Below, piece after piece: positions 26,100 to 35,023 of a DNA stretch of 64,000 nucleotides (the stretch's first letter is position 1; every line of letters starts with the position of its first letter). Origin of the DNA: an uncultured Eubacteriales bacterium (GTDB lineage: Bacteria; Bacillota; Clostridia; Oscillospirales; Acutalibacteraceae); contig CAKVEP010000002.1 in the NCBI GenBank assembly GCA_934729465.1, positions 1 through 64,000 of the forward strand. Direction: 5' to 3'. The notes under the pieces are model-generated. The model was not told the DNA's origin, ran no database searches, and saw only the letters and a program-made list of their open reading frames with translations. Both the position numbers and the translations under genes were made by a program.

Positions 26100-26312
26100 T
26101 TGAAAGATACGATTTTTCAAATGAAAGCCAGAGAATACGGTATATCACCATTACCGGAAAATCCTAAAGTAGCAATGGCATATGTGCCGTATCAAAATGC
26201 AGAGAAAATTTATAGTGCAGAGCAGGGAATGTGTAGCGGTACAATGTTTCCGTGCCTTGATAAGCCATTTCATGGGAGTAAATGCTGTCAAAACGGGGGT
26301 GCTAAGAGATGA
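26100..26312 (+). CDS. cotJA: spore coat-associated protein CotJA
   Basis: Small inner coat protein made in the mother cell. The 70 residues contain KVAMAYVPYQ and GTMFPCLDKPFHG, the family core, in a Pro/Cys-containing chain. The TTG start follows AAAGGGG by about 8 bases. It overlaps cotJB by 4 bases (ATGA). Confidence 0.92.
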   Translation: MKDTIFQMKAREYGISPLPENPKVAMAYVPYQNAEKIYSAEQGMCSGTMFPCLDKPFHGSKCCQNGGAKR

Positions 26313-26569
26313 GTGAAAGAGATAGACTGCTTAGAAGGATAGCAACAATAGATTTTGCGATTGTTGAATTACATTTGTATATGGACACTCATCCTGATGA
26401 TGAGAGTATAAACAGTAAGTTGAGCGAATATGAACAAAAAAGTGCTGAACTCAGAAATGAGTATGAGCAAAAATATGGTCCGTTAGTTCCGGGGAGCATA
26501 GAAGGAAACCAGTGGGCTTGGATATCAAACCCGTGGCCTTGGGACAATAATGAGGAGGGAGCAGAGTAG
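26309..26569 (+). CDS. cotJB: spore coat protein CotJB
   Basis: The 86-residue protein has the CotJB core: RRIATIDFAIVELHLYMDTHP followed by a Tyr/Glu helix and the C-terminal PGSIEGNQWAWISNPWPWDN, Trp-rich as in the family. Second gene of cotJABC. Confidence 0.94.
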   Translation: MSERDRLLRRIATIDFAIVELHLYMDTHPDDESINSKLSEYEQKSAELRNEYEQKYGPLVPGSIEGNQWAWISNPWPWDNNEEGAE

Positions 26570-26572
26570 AAT

Positions 26573-27178
26573 ATGTGGGTATATGAGAAAAAATTACAGT
26601 ATCCTGTAAATATAAAAAATACAAATCCAGCATTAGCCAAAATGATAATAACTCAATACGGTGGTCCAGACGGAGAATTAGGAGCTTCTTTAAGATACTT
26701 AAGTCAAAGGTTTTCTATGCCTTATCCGGAGTTAAAAGCAATATTAACAGATATAGGTACCGAAGAATTAGCTCACTTGGAAATGATAGGTGCCATAGTT
26801 TATCAGCTTACTAAAAATCTTTCAGAAGAAGAAATAAAAAAAGGTGGATTTCAGGATTATTTTGTGGACCATACTACCGGAGTTTATCCAACTTCAGCAA
26901 GCGGAAGTCCTTATACCGCATCAAGTATAGCAGTTAAAGGCGACCCTATTACCGACTTACATGAAGATTTAGCTGCTGAACAGAAGGCCCGAACTACGTA
27001 CGACAACATATTAAGATTCTGCGATGACCCAGATGTAAAGGACCCAATAAGATTTTTAAGAGCTAGAGAAGTTGTACATTATCAGCGCTTTGGTGAAGGA
27101 CTTCGCATATGCACAGACAAACTTGATAGTAAAAACTTTTACGCATTTAACCCTTCATTTGACTGTAAAAAGAAATAA
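26573..27178 (+). CDS. cotJC: spore coat protein CotJC, manganese catalase family
   Basis: Coat protein with a di-manganese catalase fold. The 201 residues contain GELGASLRYLSQRF, the metal-ligand helix IGTEELAHLEMIGAI (Glu/His ligands, about 61-75) and a second AREVVHYQRFGEGL (about 163-176). Metal ligands appear intact, so activity is plausible. Start ATG 26573 lies 3 bases after the cotJB stop. Confidence 0.95.
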   Translation: MWVYEKKLQYPVNIKNTNPALAKMIITQYGGPDGELGASLRYLSQRFSMPYPELKAILTDIGTEELAHLEMIGAIVYQLTKNLSEEEIKKGGFQDYFVDHTTGVYPTSASGSPYTASSIAVKGDPITDLHEDLAAEQKARTTYDNILRFCDDPDVKDPIRFLRAREVVHYQRFGEGLRICTDKLDSKNFYAFNPSFDCKKK

Positions 27179-27245
27179 CATAATAGAAACGCATCAATAT
27201 TTTAGATTAAGGAATTTATTTAAATTAATAAAAATGATTAATTTT

Positions 27246-27279
27246 AAAGGGATTATGTGTTTAAACATAATCCCCTATT
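27246..27279. terminator. terminator between cotJC and the U32 genes
   Basis: GGGATTATGT / ACATAATCCC (27249-27258, 27265-27274) followed by a T-rich run; the opposite flank is A/T-rich and may serve the converging U32 gene. Confidence 0.75.
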
Positions 27280-27280
27280 T

Positions 27281-28477
27281 TTATTTTTTTCTTAATAAGT
27301 CGCCTTTTTGTAGATTTAAACCACATTTTATATATATATGCTCACCCGGACGATTAGCAACGTCTTTTTGAATACCGTATGAATCATGAATTTCGGTCAC
27401 TTTAAAATTTTCGCCAATGGAACTTGGTGATAAAACCTCCAATACATCATCAACGTTGATTTTATTTCTGACTTCAACTAAAACTTCCCCGTCTTTGCAT
27501 TCCAATACAGTTCCAACAAAAAGACAACTTTGAGAATATTCTCCCGTATTGTTGTGGTTATTTTTAACTTCACCGAAGTAAAATCCGCTTGAATATGGTC
27601 TGTGGCTAATTGTTTCGAGTTCATATTCCAGTGTTTCTAAGTCGCAAGATTTATCTATCATACGCCTGTAAGCATTTACAACCGTAGCAACATAGTAAGC
27701 CGACTTCATTCTTCCTTCGATTTTAAATGAATTTACTCCCGCTTTTTCAAGCTCGTCTAAAAATGATATACATTTTAAATCATGCGAACTTAATATAGTT
27801 GTTCCGTTTTCCGTTTCCTCAACAGGGAAAAACATATTTTTTCTGGTTTGCTCAACTAAATAATAGTTCCACCTGCACGGCTGACAGCAATCTCCACGGT
27901 TTCCGTTTCGGTTAGTAAGATAAGAGCTTATCATGCATCTTCCGGAGTAAGCCATACACATCGCTCCGTGAACAAAAGCTTCAATTTCCATGTCTTTAGG
28001 AATTCTTTGGCGAAGTTCGATGATATCTTCGAGCGACATTTCTCTTGCAAGGACTATGCGCTTTGCTCCCATATTATAATAGACATTTGCAGTTGCAAAA
28101 TTAGTACAGTTTGCTTGGGTGCTAACGTGAACCTCCATATCAGGACAAGCTTTTTTAACAGTGTCTATTACGCCTAAATCAGATATTATCAATGCGTCAA
28201 CACCTATTTCTTTTAGCTGTTTGGCGTAATCCCCCACAGAGTGGATTTCATTATTATTGGCAAAAGAATTTACTGTTACATATAATTTTTTATGTTTATC
28301 ATGAGTGTATTGAACCGCCTTAGAAATATCTTCAACACTAAACCCAACTCTGTCGGCACGAAGCTGAAGCTGACTTCCTCCTAAATATACGGCGTCTGCA
28401 CCAAAGTTAATTGCTGTAACTAAATTTTCAAAATACCCCACAGGGGCTAAAAGTTCAGGTTTTGAGGTTTTAATCAT
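27281..28477 (-). CDS. peptidase U32 family protein, TrhP/YegQ-like
   Basis: Members of this family are now known in E. coli and Bacillus to install 5-hydroxyuridine on tRNA (TrhP). The 398-residue protein has PELLAPVGYFENL at the N-terminus and the U32 signature EAFVHGAMCMAYSGRCMIS (about 166-184), followed by GDCCQPCRW, Cys residues that may bind an Fe-S cluster. It is second in a two-gene unit with a larger U32 protein. Assignment to TrhP rather than a protease rests on family resemblance. Confidence 0.9.
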   Translation of the reverse strand: MIKTSKPELLAPVGYFENLVTAINFGADAVYLGGSQLQLRADRVGFSVEDISKAVQYTHDKHKKLYVTVNSFANNNEIHSVGDYAKQLKEIGVDALIISDLGVIDTVKKACPDMEVHVSTQANCTNFATANVYYNMGAKRIVLAREMSLEDIIELRQRIPKDMEIEAFVHGAMCMAYSGRCMISSYLTNRNGNRGDCCQPCRWNYYLVEQTRKNMFFPVEETENGTTILSSHDLKCISFLDELEKAGVNSFKIEGRMKSAYYVATVVNAYRRMIDKSCDLETLEYELETISHRPYSSGFYFGEVKNNHNNTGEYSQSCLFVGTVLECKDGEVLVEVRNKINVDDVLEVLSPSSIGENFKVTEIHDSYGIQKDVANRPGEHIYIKCGLNLQKGDLLRKK

Positions 28478-28492
28478 TTTTTATTCTCCAAT

Positions 28493-30523
28493 TTACTTTA
28501 ATTTTCTAAAATACATTCCGGTTGTTTTATCTGAGTTAATAGGTTTTTTATTTACAAATAAATTAAGGATATTTTCAGCTTGACTTTTATCTTCATTTGT
28601 AAAATATAATGTGTAAAAATCCACGTTTTCAATGTTTTTATCTCCAACGTAAAGAGGAACGCTGTTTAGCATACATGAATACATATGTTCACTGCAGATT
28701 ACGTTAAAGGTTTTGTCCATTCTGTCTGTAATAACAGGAGCGCCACTACAGTTTTTACAATCCTGACCGCTTGCTGGACAACATCGAAATTTCATTAAAG
28801 GAAGGTACCCATATCCTATTACACCTCGTTTTACACCATTTCCTAAATTTGAAATCTTTTTTGAGTAAAGCTCAAATGATATTGTTAAATCCTTGAGTCC
28901 TAAATTGCTGTATTCATTCAAAGCGATTGTGTTTTGTATGTTAAGACCATGCCCGCCTATTACTGAAAAATTGAAGTCTTTTAAAACTTTTATCATACAT
29001 ATGTTTTCACAGGACACTTTTTTTACACCAATAGACCACAATTTATTAAGCTGTGAATAAAGCAGTTTACTATTTTCCTCAAAGCACAAAGAAGGAAGTT
29101 CGCAAACTAATTTTTCTGCGTATATGTCAAAACATTGAGGGTGTTTTATTATCTCGCTTAAAGGTAAAATTATGTATTCTGCAAGGTCAGAGTTAAAAGA
29201 CTGCTCGAATGTTTGAAATCTTAGCCTTAGCGTGGGAACTGAGGATTTGTATTTTTCTATATCATACTTAAAATCGTTAATGATGTGTGAAACACTTTGT
29301 CCTTTCGATTGCAACATCTTATCTATAGCGCTACGCCTCAAATTATTAATTTCAGATACTTGTAAAAACAAATTATCGTCTATATTAACATCTATATTTT
29401 TAAAAACGAAAGGAGTATCTCCAACTTTCTGAAGTTGAGATTTTACACGTTCTTTATTAATACCGCTATTTTTAGCTTGTTCAGGAACAGCACCGTATAC
29501 AGTGACGACATTATTAAAATTGTCGCTAACACAAAATGACGATGGTGTGTTTTTACAAGCAGTGAAAATGCCATTGATTTCTATATTTTTTTGTTCGTGT
29601 TCATATAATTTTGAAATATTTTTAAGAGTACTTATAGACGCATTAACATCGTCTTTACTCCGGACTCCAAACATTTCATAATTACGCTTGCCTGTAAAAT
29701 AGCCATCAGTAAAACCGCTTCGGGAAAACACATTTTTTAAAAGTTCGCAGTCGTATTCAATCCCGCAAAGAGCTTTTTTACAGCTGTCAACAGCCATAGC
29801 AACGTATTCCGGACGTTTCATTCTTCCTTCTATTTTTAACGAATGAACTCCAATATTTTGAAGTTTTTTAATGTGTTTTATATAAGACATATCTTTAAGA
29901 GATAAAGCAAATGGTTTACCCTTACATTTAAAATTAAGCCTGCAAGGCTGGGCACACAGACCCCTGTTACCACTTCTATCGCCGAGAGCAGACGATAGAT
30001 AACAGCATCCTGAAACTGACATACACATAGAACCGTGGACAAACACTTCAATTTCAATGTTTGACTGTCTAACAATACTTTGAATTTCCTTAAATGATAA
30101 TTCCCTTGCAAGAACAACCCTTGAAAATCCCATACTTTCTAACAGATTAACCCCATGAATGTTAGTTACGGTCATTTGAGTTGAAGCGTGCAGTTTAAGT
30201 GACGGACAAATTTTTTTTATAAGATAAGCAACTGCAAGGTCTTGTACTATAACAGCGTCTGCTCCACTTTTGGCGATGTCTGAAATATTATTGATGGCTT
30301 CTTCTATTTCGTTATCTGTGATGATTGTGTTCATAGTGACATAAACTTTCACATTCCTTGCATGACAATAAGAAACAACGTTTTTTAATTCTTCAGCCGA
30401 AAAATTAGAAGCATTTCTGCGAGCATTAAAGTTTTTAGTTCCGAGATAAATAGCGTTAGCTCCGCTTCTTACGGCTGCGAAAAGCTGTTCTTTTCCGCCC
30501 ACGGGAGCAAGAATTTCAGTCAT
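28493..30523 (-). CDS. peptidase U32 family protein with DUF3656-type extension, RlhA/YdcP-like
   Basis: The N-terminal half (about 1-300) is a U32 domain with signature EVFVHGSMCMSVSGCCYLS and CAQPCRL. The C-terminal half resembles the DUF3656 and second U32-like region of E. coli RlhA (23S rRNA 5-hydroxycytidine formation) and contains a Cys set, CCPASGQDCKNCSG (about 590). 676 residues fit that class. ATG 30523 follows GGAGG by 7 bases. It is divergent from the aro operon, whose products include prephenate, the reported cofactor source for these enzymes. Confidence 0.88.
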   Translation of the reverse strand: MTEILAPVGGKEQLFAAVRSGANAIYLGTKNFNARRNASNFSAEELKNVVSYCHARNVKVYVTMNTIITDNEIEEAINNISDIAKSGADAVIVQDLAVAYLIKKICPSLKLHASTQMTVTNIHGVNLLESMGFSRVVLARELSFKEIQSIVRQSNIEIEVFVHGSMCMSVSGCCYLSSALGDRSGNRGLCAQPCRLNFKCKGKPFALSLKDMSYIKHIKKLQNIGVHSLKIEGRMKRPEYVAMAVDSCKKALCGIEYDCELLKNVFSRSGFTDGYFTGKRNYEMFGVRSKDDVNASISTLKNISKLYEHEQKNIEINGIFTACKNTPSSFCVSDNFNNVVTVYGAVPEQAKNSGINKERVKSQLQKVGDTPFVFKNIDVNIDDNLFLQVSEINNLRRSAIDKMLQSKGQSVSHIINDFKYDIEKYKSSVPTLRLRFQTFEQSFNSDLAEYIILPLSEIIKHPQCFDIYAEKLVCELPSLCFEENSKLLYSQLNKLWSIGVKKVSCENICMIKVLKDFNFSVIGGHGLNIQNTIALNEYSNLGLKDLTISFELYSKKISNLGNGVKRGVIGYGYLPLMKFRCCPASGQDCKNCSGAPVITDRMDKTFNVICSEHMYSCMLNSVPLYVGDKNIENVDFYTLYFTNEDKSQAENILNLFVNKKPINSDKTTGMYFRKLK

Positions 30524-30559
30524 TATACGTCCTCCAAGCATAGTTTTACATTCTTAAAT

Positions 30560-30588
30560 ATTATAACATGATTTTTGAATATACACAA
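30560..30588 (-). promoter_or_regulatory. promoter for the U32 gene pair
   Basis: TTGTGT (30583-30588), 17-base spacer, TATAAT (30560-30565) with an extended TG one base before it, 37 bases upstream of the first start codon. Confidence 0.65.
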
Positions 30589-30613
30589 CAAGACTATAAA
30601 ATATATAATAAGA

Positions 30614-30642
30614 TTGTATTAATAAATGGCGTTTGGTATAAT
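30614..30642 (+). promoter_or_regulatory. extended -10 promoter for the aro operon
   Basis: TTGTAT (30614-30619), 17-base spacer, TGG-TATAAT (TATAAT at 30637-30642). The aroF start is 40 bases downstream. It is nearly back-to-back with the divergent U32 promoter. Confidence 0.65.
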
Positions 30643-30681
30643 TTAAAATATATTGTAATATTTTGTGAGAGGTAAATAACT

Positions 30682-31425
30682 ATGTTGAGTAAATTTCAAA
30701 TTATAGCCGGACCATGTTCTGTTGAATCCGAGGAGCAGATTGTGTCTATAGCTAAGTCGGTGAAAAAACTTGGAGCCACAATGCTGCGTGGAGGAGCGTT
30801 TAAACCTCGAACTTCACCTTATGATTTTCAAGGGTTGGGAGCTCCCGGTATTGATTTACTGTTAAAAGCAAAAGCCGAAACCGGACTTCCTATTGTTTCA
30901 GAAATCACGAGTGTTTCTCAGCTTGACAAATTTCAAGATATTGATGTATTACAGGTTGGGGCTAGAAATATGCATAATTATGAACTTTTAAAGGCACTCG
31001 GTAGGACTAACAAAACAATTTTATTAAAGAGAGGATTTGGGTCAACCTTAGAAGAATTTTTAATGAGTGCTGAATACATCTTGCTTGAAGGAAATAAAAA
31101 TGTGATACTGTGCGAAAGAGGAATCAGAACGTTTAATACTTATGTGAGAAATACTCTCGACATATCTGCAATTCCGTTTTTGAAGGCAAACTGTAAGCTA
31201 CCTGTTATAGTTGACCCGAGTCACGCAACAGGGCGCTGGGACTTAGTTATACCAACGGCGCTAGCATCTGTTGCGGCAGGAGCAGACGGTGTTATTGTTG
31301 AAGTACACAACTCTCCGAAAGACGCTCTTGTTGACGGAAAACAATCTTTATCTATTGAAAATTTTGAAATTTTGGCGAAGAAAATTAAAGACATACTTCC
31401 ATTTGCGTATAAAGCGGAGTGTTAA
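30682..31425 (+). CDS. aroF: 3-deoxy-7-phosphoheptulonate synthase (DAHP synthase, type I-beta core)
   Basis: First step of the shikimate pathway: PEP plus erythrose-4-phosphate to DAHP. The 247 residues carry IAGPCSVES (7-15), [13 protein letters not shown] (about 35-47) and [11 protein letters not shown] (about 172-182). It consists of the barrel alone; the N-terminal ferredoxin-like or ACT regulatory domain of about 90 residues usual in clostridial enzymes is missing, so feedback inhibition by Phe or Tyr may be absent. GAGAGG ribosome site. First of six aro genes. Confidence 0.94.
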   Translation: MLSKFQIIAGPCSVESEEQIVSIAKSVKKLGATMLRGGAFKPRTSPYDFQGLGAPGIDLLLKAKAETGLPIVSEITSVSQLDKFQDIDVLQVGARNMHNYELLKALGRTNKTILLKRGFGSTLEEFLMSAEYILLEGNKNVILCERGIRTFNTYVRNTLDISAIPFLKANCKLPVIVDPSHATGRWDLVIPTALASVAAGADGVIVEVHNSPKDALVDGKQSLSIENFEILAKKIKDILPFAYKAEC

Positions 31426-31426
31426 A

Positions 31427-32428
31427 ATGAAAGAGATGTTAATTGAAAATATAGGGACTTCAAGGGTACTGATAGGGAGTAAAATTAATTTAAGCGATGA
31501 AATTTATGGGTATGATAAAATTTTATTGCTTTCTGATGAAAATGTATTTCCTCTGTACGGAGAAAGGGTAATTAAGGAGCTTTCAGAAAAAAATAAGAGT
31601 ATATTTAAAGCCGTGTTAAGCGCTGGGGAAAACAGTAAAAGTTTAGAAGAGGCTGTGAAAATAGTTAGAATTCTTTCTGAAAACAGTTTCACAAGGGAAG
31701 ACTTGCTCGTTACTCTTGGCGGAGGAGTGGTTAGTGATTTGGGAGGGTTTGTTTCTTCCATATACAAAAGAGGGATAAATCTATGTCACGTTCCAACCAC
31801 GATTTTAGGAGCCGTTGATGCTTCTTTGGGAGGAAAGACTGGGGTTAATACTGATTTTGGGAAAAATATTTTAGGGACATTTTATAATTCCTTAAACACG
31901 ATTATAGACGTTGATTATTTTAAGACTTTGCCACAAAGAGAGGTACTATGCGGAAAGGCTGAAATACTAAAATATGCGTTTATAGGCGGAGCACAAATTT
32001 TAGATTTTATGGAAAGCAACAATTTAAAAAATACTGTAATAAATTGTGTTAAAACGAAAAAATATTTCATTGAACGTGATATGTTCGACAAAAAAGAACG
32101 TATGATGCTTAATTTTGGTCACACAGTTGGACATGCTATTGAAAAATGCAGTAATTATAAAATAAGCCATGGTGAGGCAGTATCTATAGGAATGGCGACG
32201 ATGTCGAGATATTTTGGTGTGAGCGAAATTGAAGATATACTTAAAAAATATAATTTGCCGGTTTATTATTACTCTAAATGTGATGAGTTGATGAATTTTA
32301 TAAAGCTTGATAAAAAAAGATTTGGAGATATTTATAGTGCTGTGGTACCATTAAAATTAGGAAAATGTGAAATAAGAAAGCTTTCTGAAAGGCAGATTTT
32401 AGAAATTCTAAAGAGAGTGAATGAGTAA
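31427..32428 (+). CDS. aroB: 3-dehydroquinate synthase
   Basis: Converts DAHP to 3-dehydroquinate with NAD+ and a divalent metal. 333 residues; GGGVVSDLGGFVSS (about 102), HVPTTILGAVDASLGGKTGV (about 120-140) and the metal ligands in NFGHTVGHAIE (about 228-238) and SHGEAV are intact. ATG 31427 lies 1 base after the aroF stop with GGAG before it; the open frame running back into aroF is not used. Confidence 0.96.
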   Translation: MKEMLIENIGTSRVLIGSKINLSDEIYGYDKILLLSDENVFPLYGERVIKELSEKNKSIFKAVLSAGENSKSLEEAVKIVRILSENSFTREDLLVTLGGGVVSDLGGFVSSIYKRGINLCHVPTTILGAVDASLGGKTGVNTDFGKNILGTFYNSLNTIIDVDYFKTLPQREVLCGKAEILKYAFIGGAQILDFMESNNLKNTVINCVKTKKYFIERDMFDKKERMMLNFGHTVGHAIEKCSNYKISHGEAVSIGMATMSRYFGVSEIEDILKKYNLPVYYYSKCDELMNFIKLDKKRFGDIYSAVVPLKLGKCEIRKLSERQILEILKRVNE

Positions 32429-32432
32429 ATAA

Positions 32433-33680
32433 ATGGACGTAATTGTTACAAACAGGGGAGTATATGGCGAGTTTGAAAGTTTGTCTTCTAAATCTGATTT
32501 TTTAAGACTGTTATTGTGTTCTCTTTTTAGCTGTGAACCTACTAAAATTGTATTTAATAATGACTGTGATGACATAAAATTCGGGATAAATGCAGCAAAA
32601 TCATTGGGAATTACAGTTTTAAATGACGATAATGGTTTGACGTTTTATAATCAGAAAAATAAAAAAGATTATGCTGAAATAAATTGTGGTGAAAGCGGCG
32701 CTCTTCTTAGATTTTTAATGCCGTGCGCTAATAATTTTTGTAAAACGGTGAAATTTACAGGGAACAGTAGTCTTGCTTCAAGACCTATAAAAGAGTTTAT
32801 AGAACTGCTTTCAAGACACGGACTAAAATTTTCAAACAATAAATTGCCATTTGAGGTTAGCGGAAAGCTTAAAAGCGGAGATTATTATATATCCGGAGAT
32901 GTGAGTTCACAGTTTGTTTCGGGGTTACTTTTTATATTGCCTGTTCTTGAGGGTGACAGCAAAATTATTGTTACAAGTAAACTTGAATCTGAAAAGTATG
33001 TGGACTTAACCATAAAAAGACTCCTTGATTTTGGAATAAAAATTATTAAAGAAGGTAAAGAAATATTAATTCCTGGAGGACAAAATTATAAATCGGCAGG
33101 GGAATACAAAGCTGAGGGAGATTGGTCTTATGCAGCGGCATTGATGTGTGTTGGAGCGTCTTGCGGGGAAGTCTTTGTAAAAGGATTAGATTTAAAATCC
33201 GTTCAGCCGGATAAGCGTATTATGGATATATTTAAGGATATCGGAGTAGATGTGGAGTGCAGAAAAGATGGTATCCTAGTAAAAAAAAGTGTTTTTAACG
33301 GTATAGTTACTGATTTATCAGGATGTCCTGATTTGTTTCCGGTTCTTGCAGCTCTTTTAAGTTGTGCTGAAAGTGAGTCTACATTTTATGGTACTAAGCG
33401 TTTAATTTATAAGGAAAGCAACAGATTATATTCAGTGTCAACCGTTCTTAATGAGCTCGGTGCAAACGTGGAGTATAGCGAACACAGCGTAAAAATAAAT
33501 CCTGTTAAAAAATTAAAAGGTGGACAAGTAAGTTCTTTTAATGACCACAGAGTGGTTATGGCTGCTACTGTAGCGGCTAAAATGTGTGAAAGAGATGTTA
33601 AAATAATGGGTGCTGATTGCGTGAAAAAATCAGCGCTGGGATTTTTAGAGGTCATTGACAGCTGTACAAGGAGTGATTAA
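32433..33680 (+). CDS. aroA: 3-phosphoshikimate 1-carboxyvinyltransferase (EPSP synthase)
   Basis: Adds enolpyruvate from PEP to shikimate-3-phosphate. 415 residues; GESGALLRFLMP (about 88-99), GNSSLASRPIKEFI (about 112) and DHRVVMAATVAAK (about 370-382) are the substrate-binding motifs. Only a weak ribosome site is visible, suggesting coupling to aroB, 4 bases upstream. Confidence 0.96.
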   Translation: MDVIVTNRGVYGEFESLSSKSDFLRLLLCSLFSCEPTKIVFNNDCDDIKFGINAAKSLGITVLNDDNGLTFYNQKNKKDYAEINCGESGALLRFLMPCANNFCKTVKFTGNSSLASRPIKEFIELLSRHGLKFSNNKLPFEVSGKLKSGDYYISGDVSSQFVSGLLFILPVLEGDSKIIVTSKLESEKYVDLTIKRLLDFGIKIIKEGKEILIPGGQNYKSAGEYKAEGDWSYAAALMCVGASCGEVFVKGLDLKSVQPDKRIMDIFKDIGVDVECRKDGILVKKSVFNGIVTDLSGCPDLFPVLAALLSCAESESTFYGTKRLIYKESNRLYSVSTVLNELGANVEYSEHSVKINPVKKLKGGQVSSFNDHRVVMAATVAAKMCERDVKIMGADCVKKSALGFLEVIDSCTRSD

Positions 33681-33684
33681 TTAT

Positions 33685-34761
33685 ATGTCGTCAACAATGG
33701 GGAAAAATATTATTTTGTCTTTGTTCGGTGAGTCGCACGGACCTTGTGTTGGTGCAACGGTTCACGGTTTGCCTGCGGGAATAAAATTGGATTTAAAGTA
33801 TATTGATGAGTTTATGGATAGGAGAAAAGCAAGACTTGATGATTTTTCTACCCACAGACTCGAGGAAGATGAATATAAGATTATTTCCGGCGTTACTAAT
33901 GGATATACAAACGGGGCTCCGCTAACGGTTATAATTGAAAACAAAAAGGCAAATAAAGGTGATTATGATAAAATAGTTGATTTAGCAAGACCTTCACATG
34001 CTGATTTTACAGCGAATGTGAAATTTAATGGGTATAACGACGCTTATGGAGGCGGTCACTTTTCAGGGAGACTTATGGCACCTGTGTGTTTTGTTGGAGC
34101 TGTTTGCAAAAAATTTTTGGAGGATAAAAATATAAAAATTTATTCGCATTTGTTTAGCGTTGGAGATATTATGGACACGCCTTTTGATATGACAAATATT
34201 TTTACTCATGATGTGGAAAACATATATAAAAAGAAGCTTCCTGTTATATCGGAGGTAGCGACAGACAAAATGCTTGAATTGGTAAAAGAGGTAAGGAACG
34301 AAAACGATTCAATTGGCGGAATTATAGAGTGTGCTTGTGTTGGCGTGCCTGCAGGTGTGGGGAGTCCTCACTTTGAGGGAGTGGAAAATAAAATTTCATC
34401 GGCTGTTTTTGGAATTCCGGCTGTTAAGGGAATAGAGTTCGGTAGCGGTTTTGCGGGGTCAATACTTAAGGGGAGCGAAAATAACGATGAGTTTTATATA
34501 AACGACGGAGCGGTTAAGACAAAAACAAATAATTGCGGAGGTATTTTAGGAGGAATTTCAAATGGAATGCCAATAGTGTTTCGAGTTGCCGTTAAGCCTA
34601 CTGCTTCCATCGGAATTGAGCAAAATACAATTAATTTAAAAAATAAAGAAAATACTAAAATTAAAATTTCCGGCAGACACGACAGTTGTATAGCGTTAAG
34701 AGCGGCGCCGTGTGTTGAAGCTATGACGGCGATTGTTATATGTGATATGTTGATGGGGTGA
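33685..34761 (+). CDS. aroC: chorismate synthase
   Basis: FMN-dependent final step to chorismate. 358 residues; LFGESHGPCVGATVHGLPAG near the start, GGGHFSGRLMAPV (about 120) and RHDSCIALRAAPCVEAM near the end are diagnostic. AAGGAG precedes ATG 33685 by 11 bases; ATG 33697 is an alternative start that also keeps the catalytic N-terminus. Confidence 0.96.
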   Translation: MSSTMGKNIILSLFGESHGPCVGATVHGLPAGIKLDLKYIDEFMDRRKARLDDFSTHRLEEDEYKIISGVTNGYTNGAPLTVIIENKKANKGDYDKIVDLARPSHADFTANVKFNGYNDAYGGGHFSGRLMAPVCFVGAVCKKFLEDKNIKIYSHLFSVGDIMDTPFDMTNIFTHDVENIYKKKLPVISEVATDKMLELVKEVRNENDSIGGIIECACVGVPAGVGSPHFEGVENKISSAVFGIPAVKGIEFGSGFAGSILKGSENNDEFYINDGAVKTKTNNCGGILGGISNGMPIVFRVAVKPTASIGIEQNTINLKNKENTKIKISGRHDSCIALRAAPCVEAMTAIVICDMLMG

Positions 34762-34765
34762 GAGT

Positions 34766-35023
34766 ATGCTTAGTGATTTGAGAAAACAGATAGATTTAAT
34801 TGACTGCGATATTTCAAAATTACTCGAAAAAAGATTAAATGTAGTTCTAAAGATAGCTAAGATAAAATCGCAGGAAGACATTGATATATACGATGAGGAA
34901 AGAGAAAATGTCGTATTAAAAAAGGTCAAAGAAAATGTTTCTGAGTCTGTTAGCTCGTATGTTGGGGAAATTTATAAAAAAATTTTTGAAGTAAGTAGGG
35001 AATGTCAGAAAAATGAAAAATAA
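34766..35023 (+). CDS. chorismate mutase, AroQ type
   Basis: Rearranges chorismate to prephenate. 85 residues form the three-helix AroQ unit: LRKQIDLIDCDISKLLEKR (helix 1 with the active-site Arg), KIKSQEDIDIYDEERENVV. It is monofunctional, with no fused dehydratase or dehydrogenase domain. Its end overlaps the aroE-aroK start by 11 bases. Confidence 0.92.
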   Translation: MLSDLRKQIDLIDCDISKLLEKRLNVVLKIAKIKSQEDIDIYDEERENVVLKKVKENVSESVSSYVGEIYKKIFEVSRECQKNEK

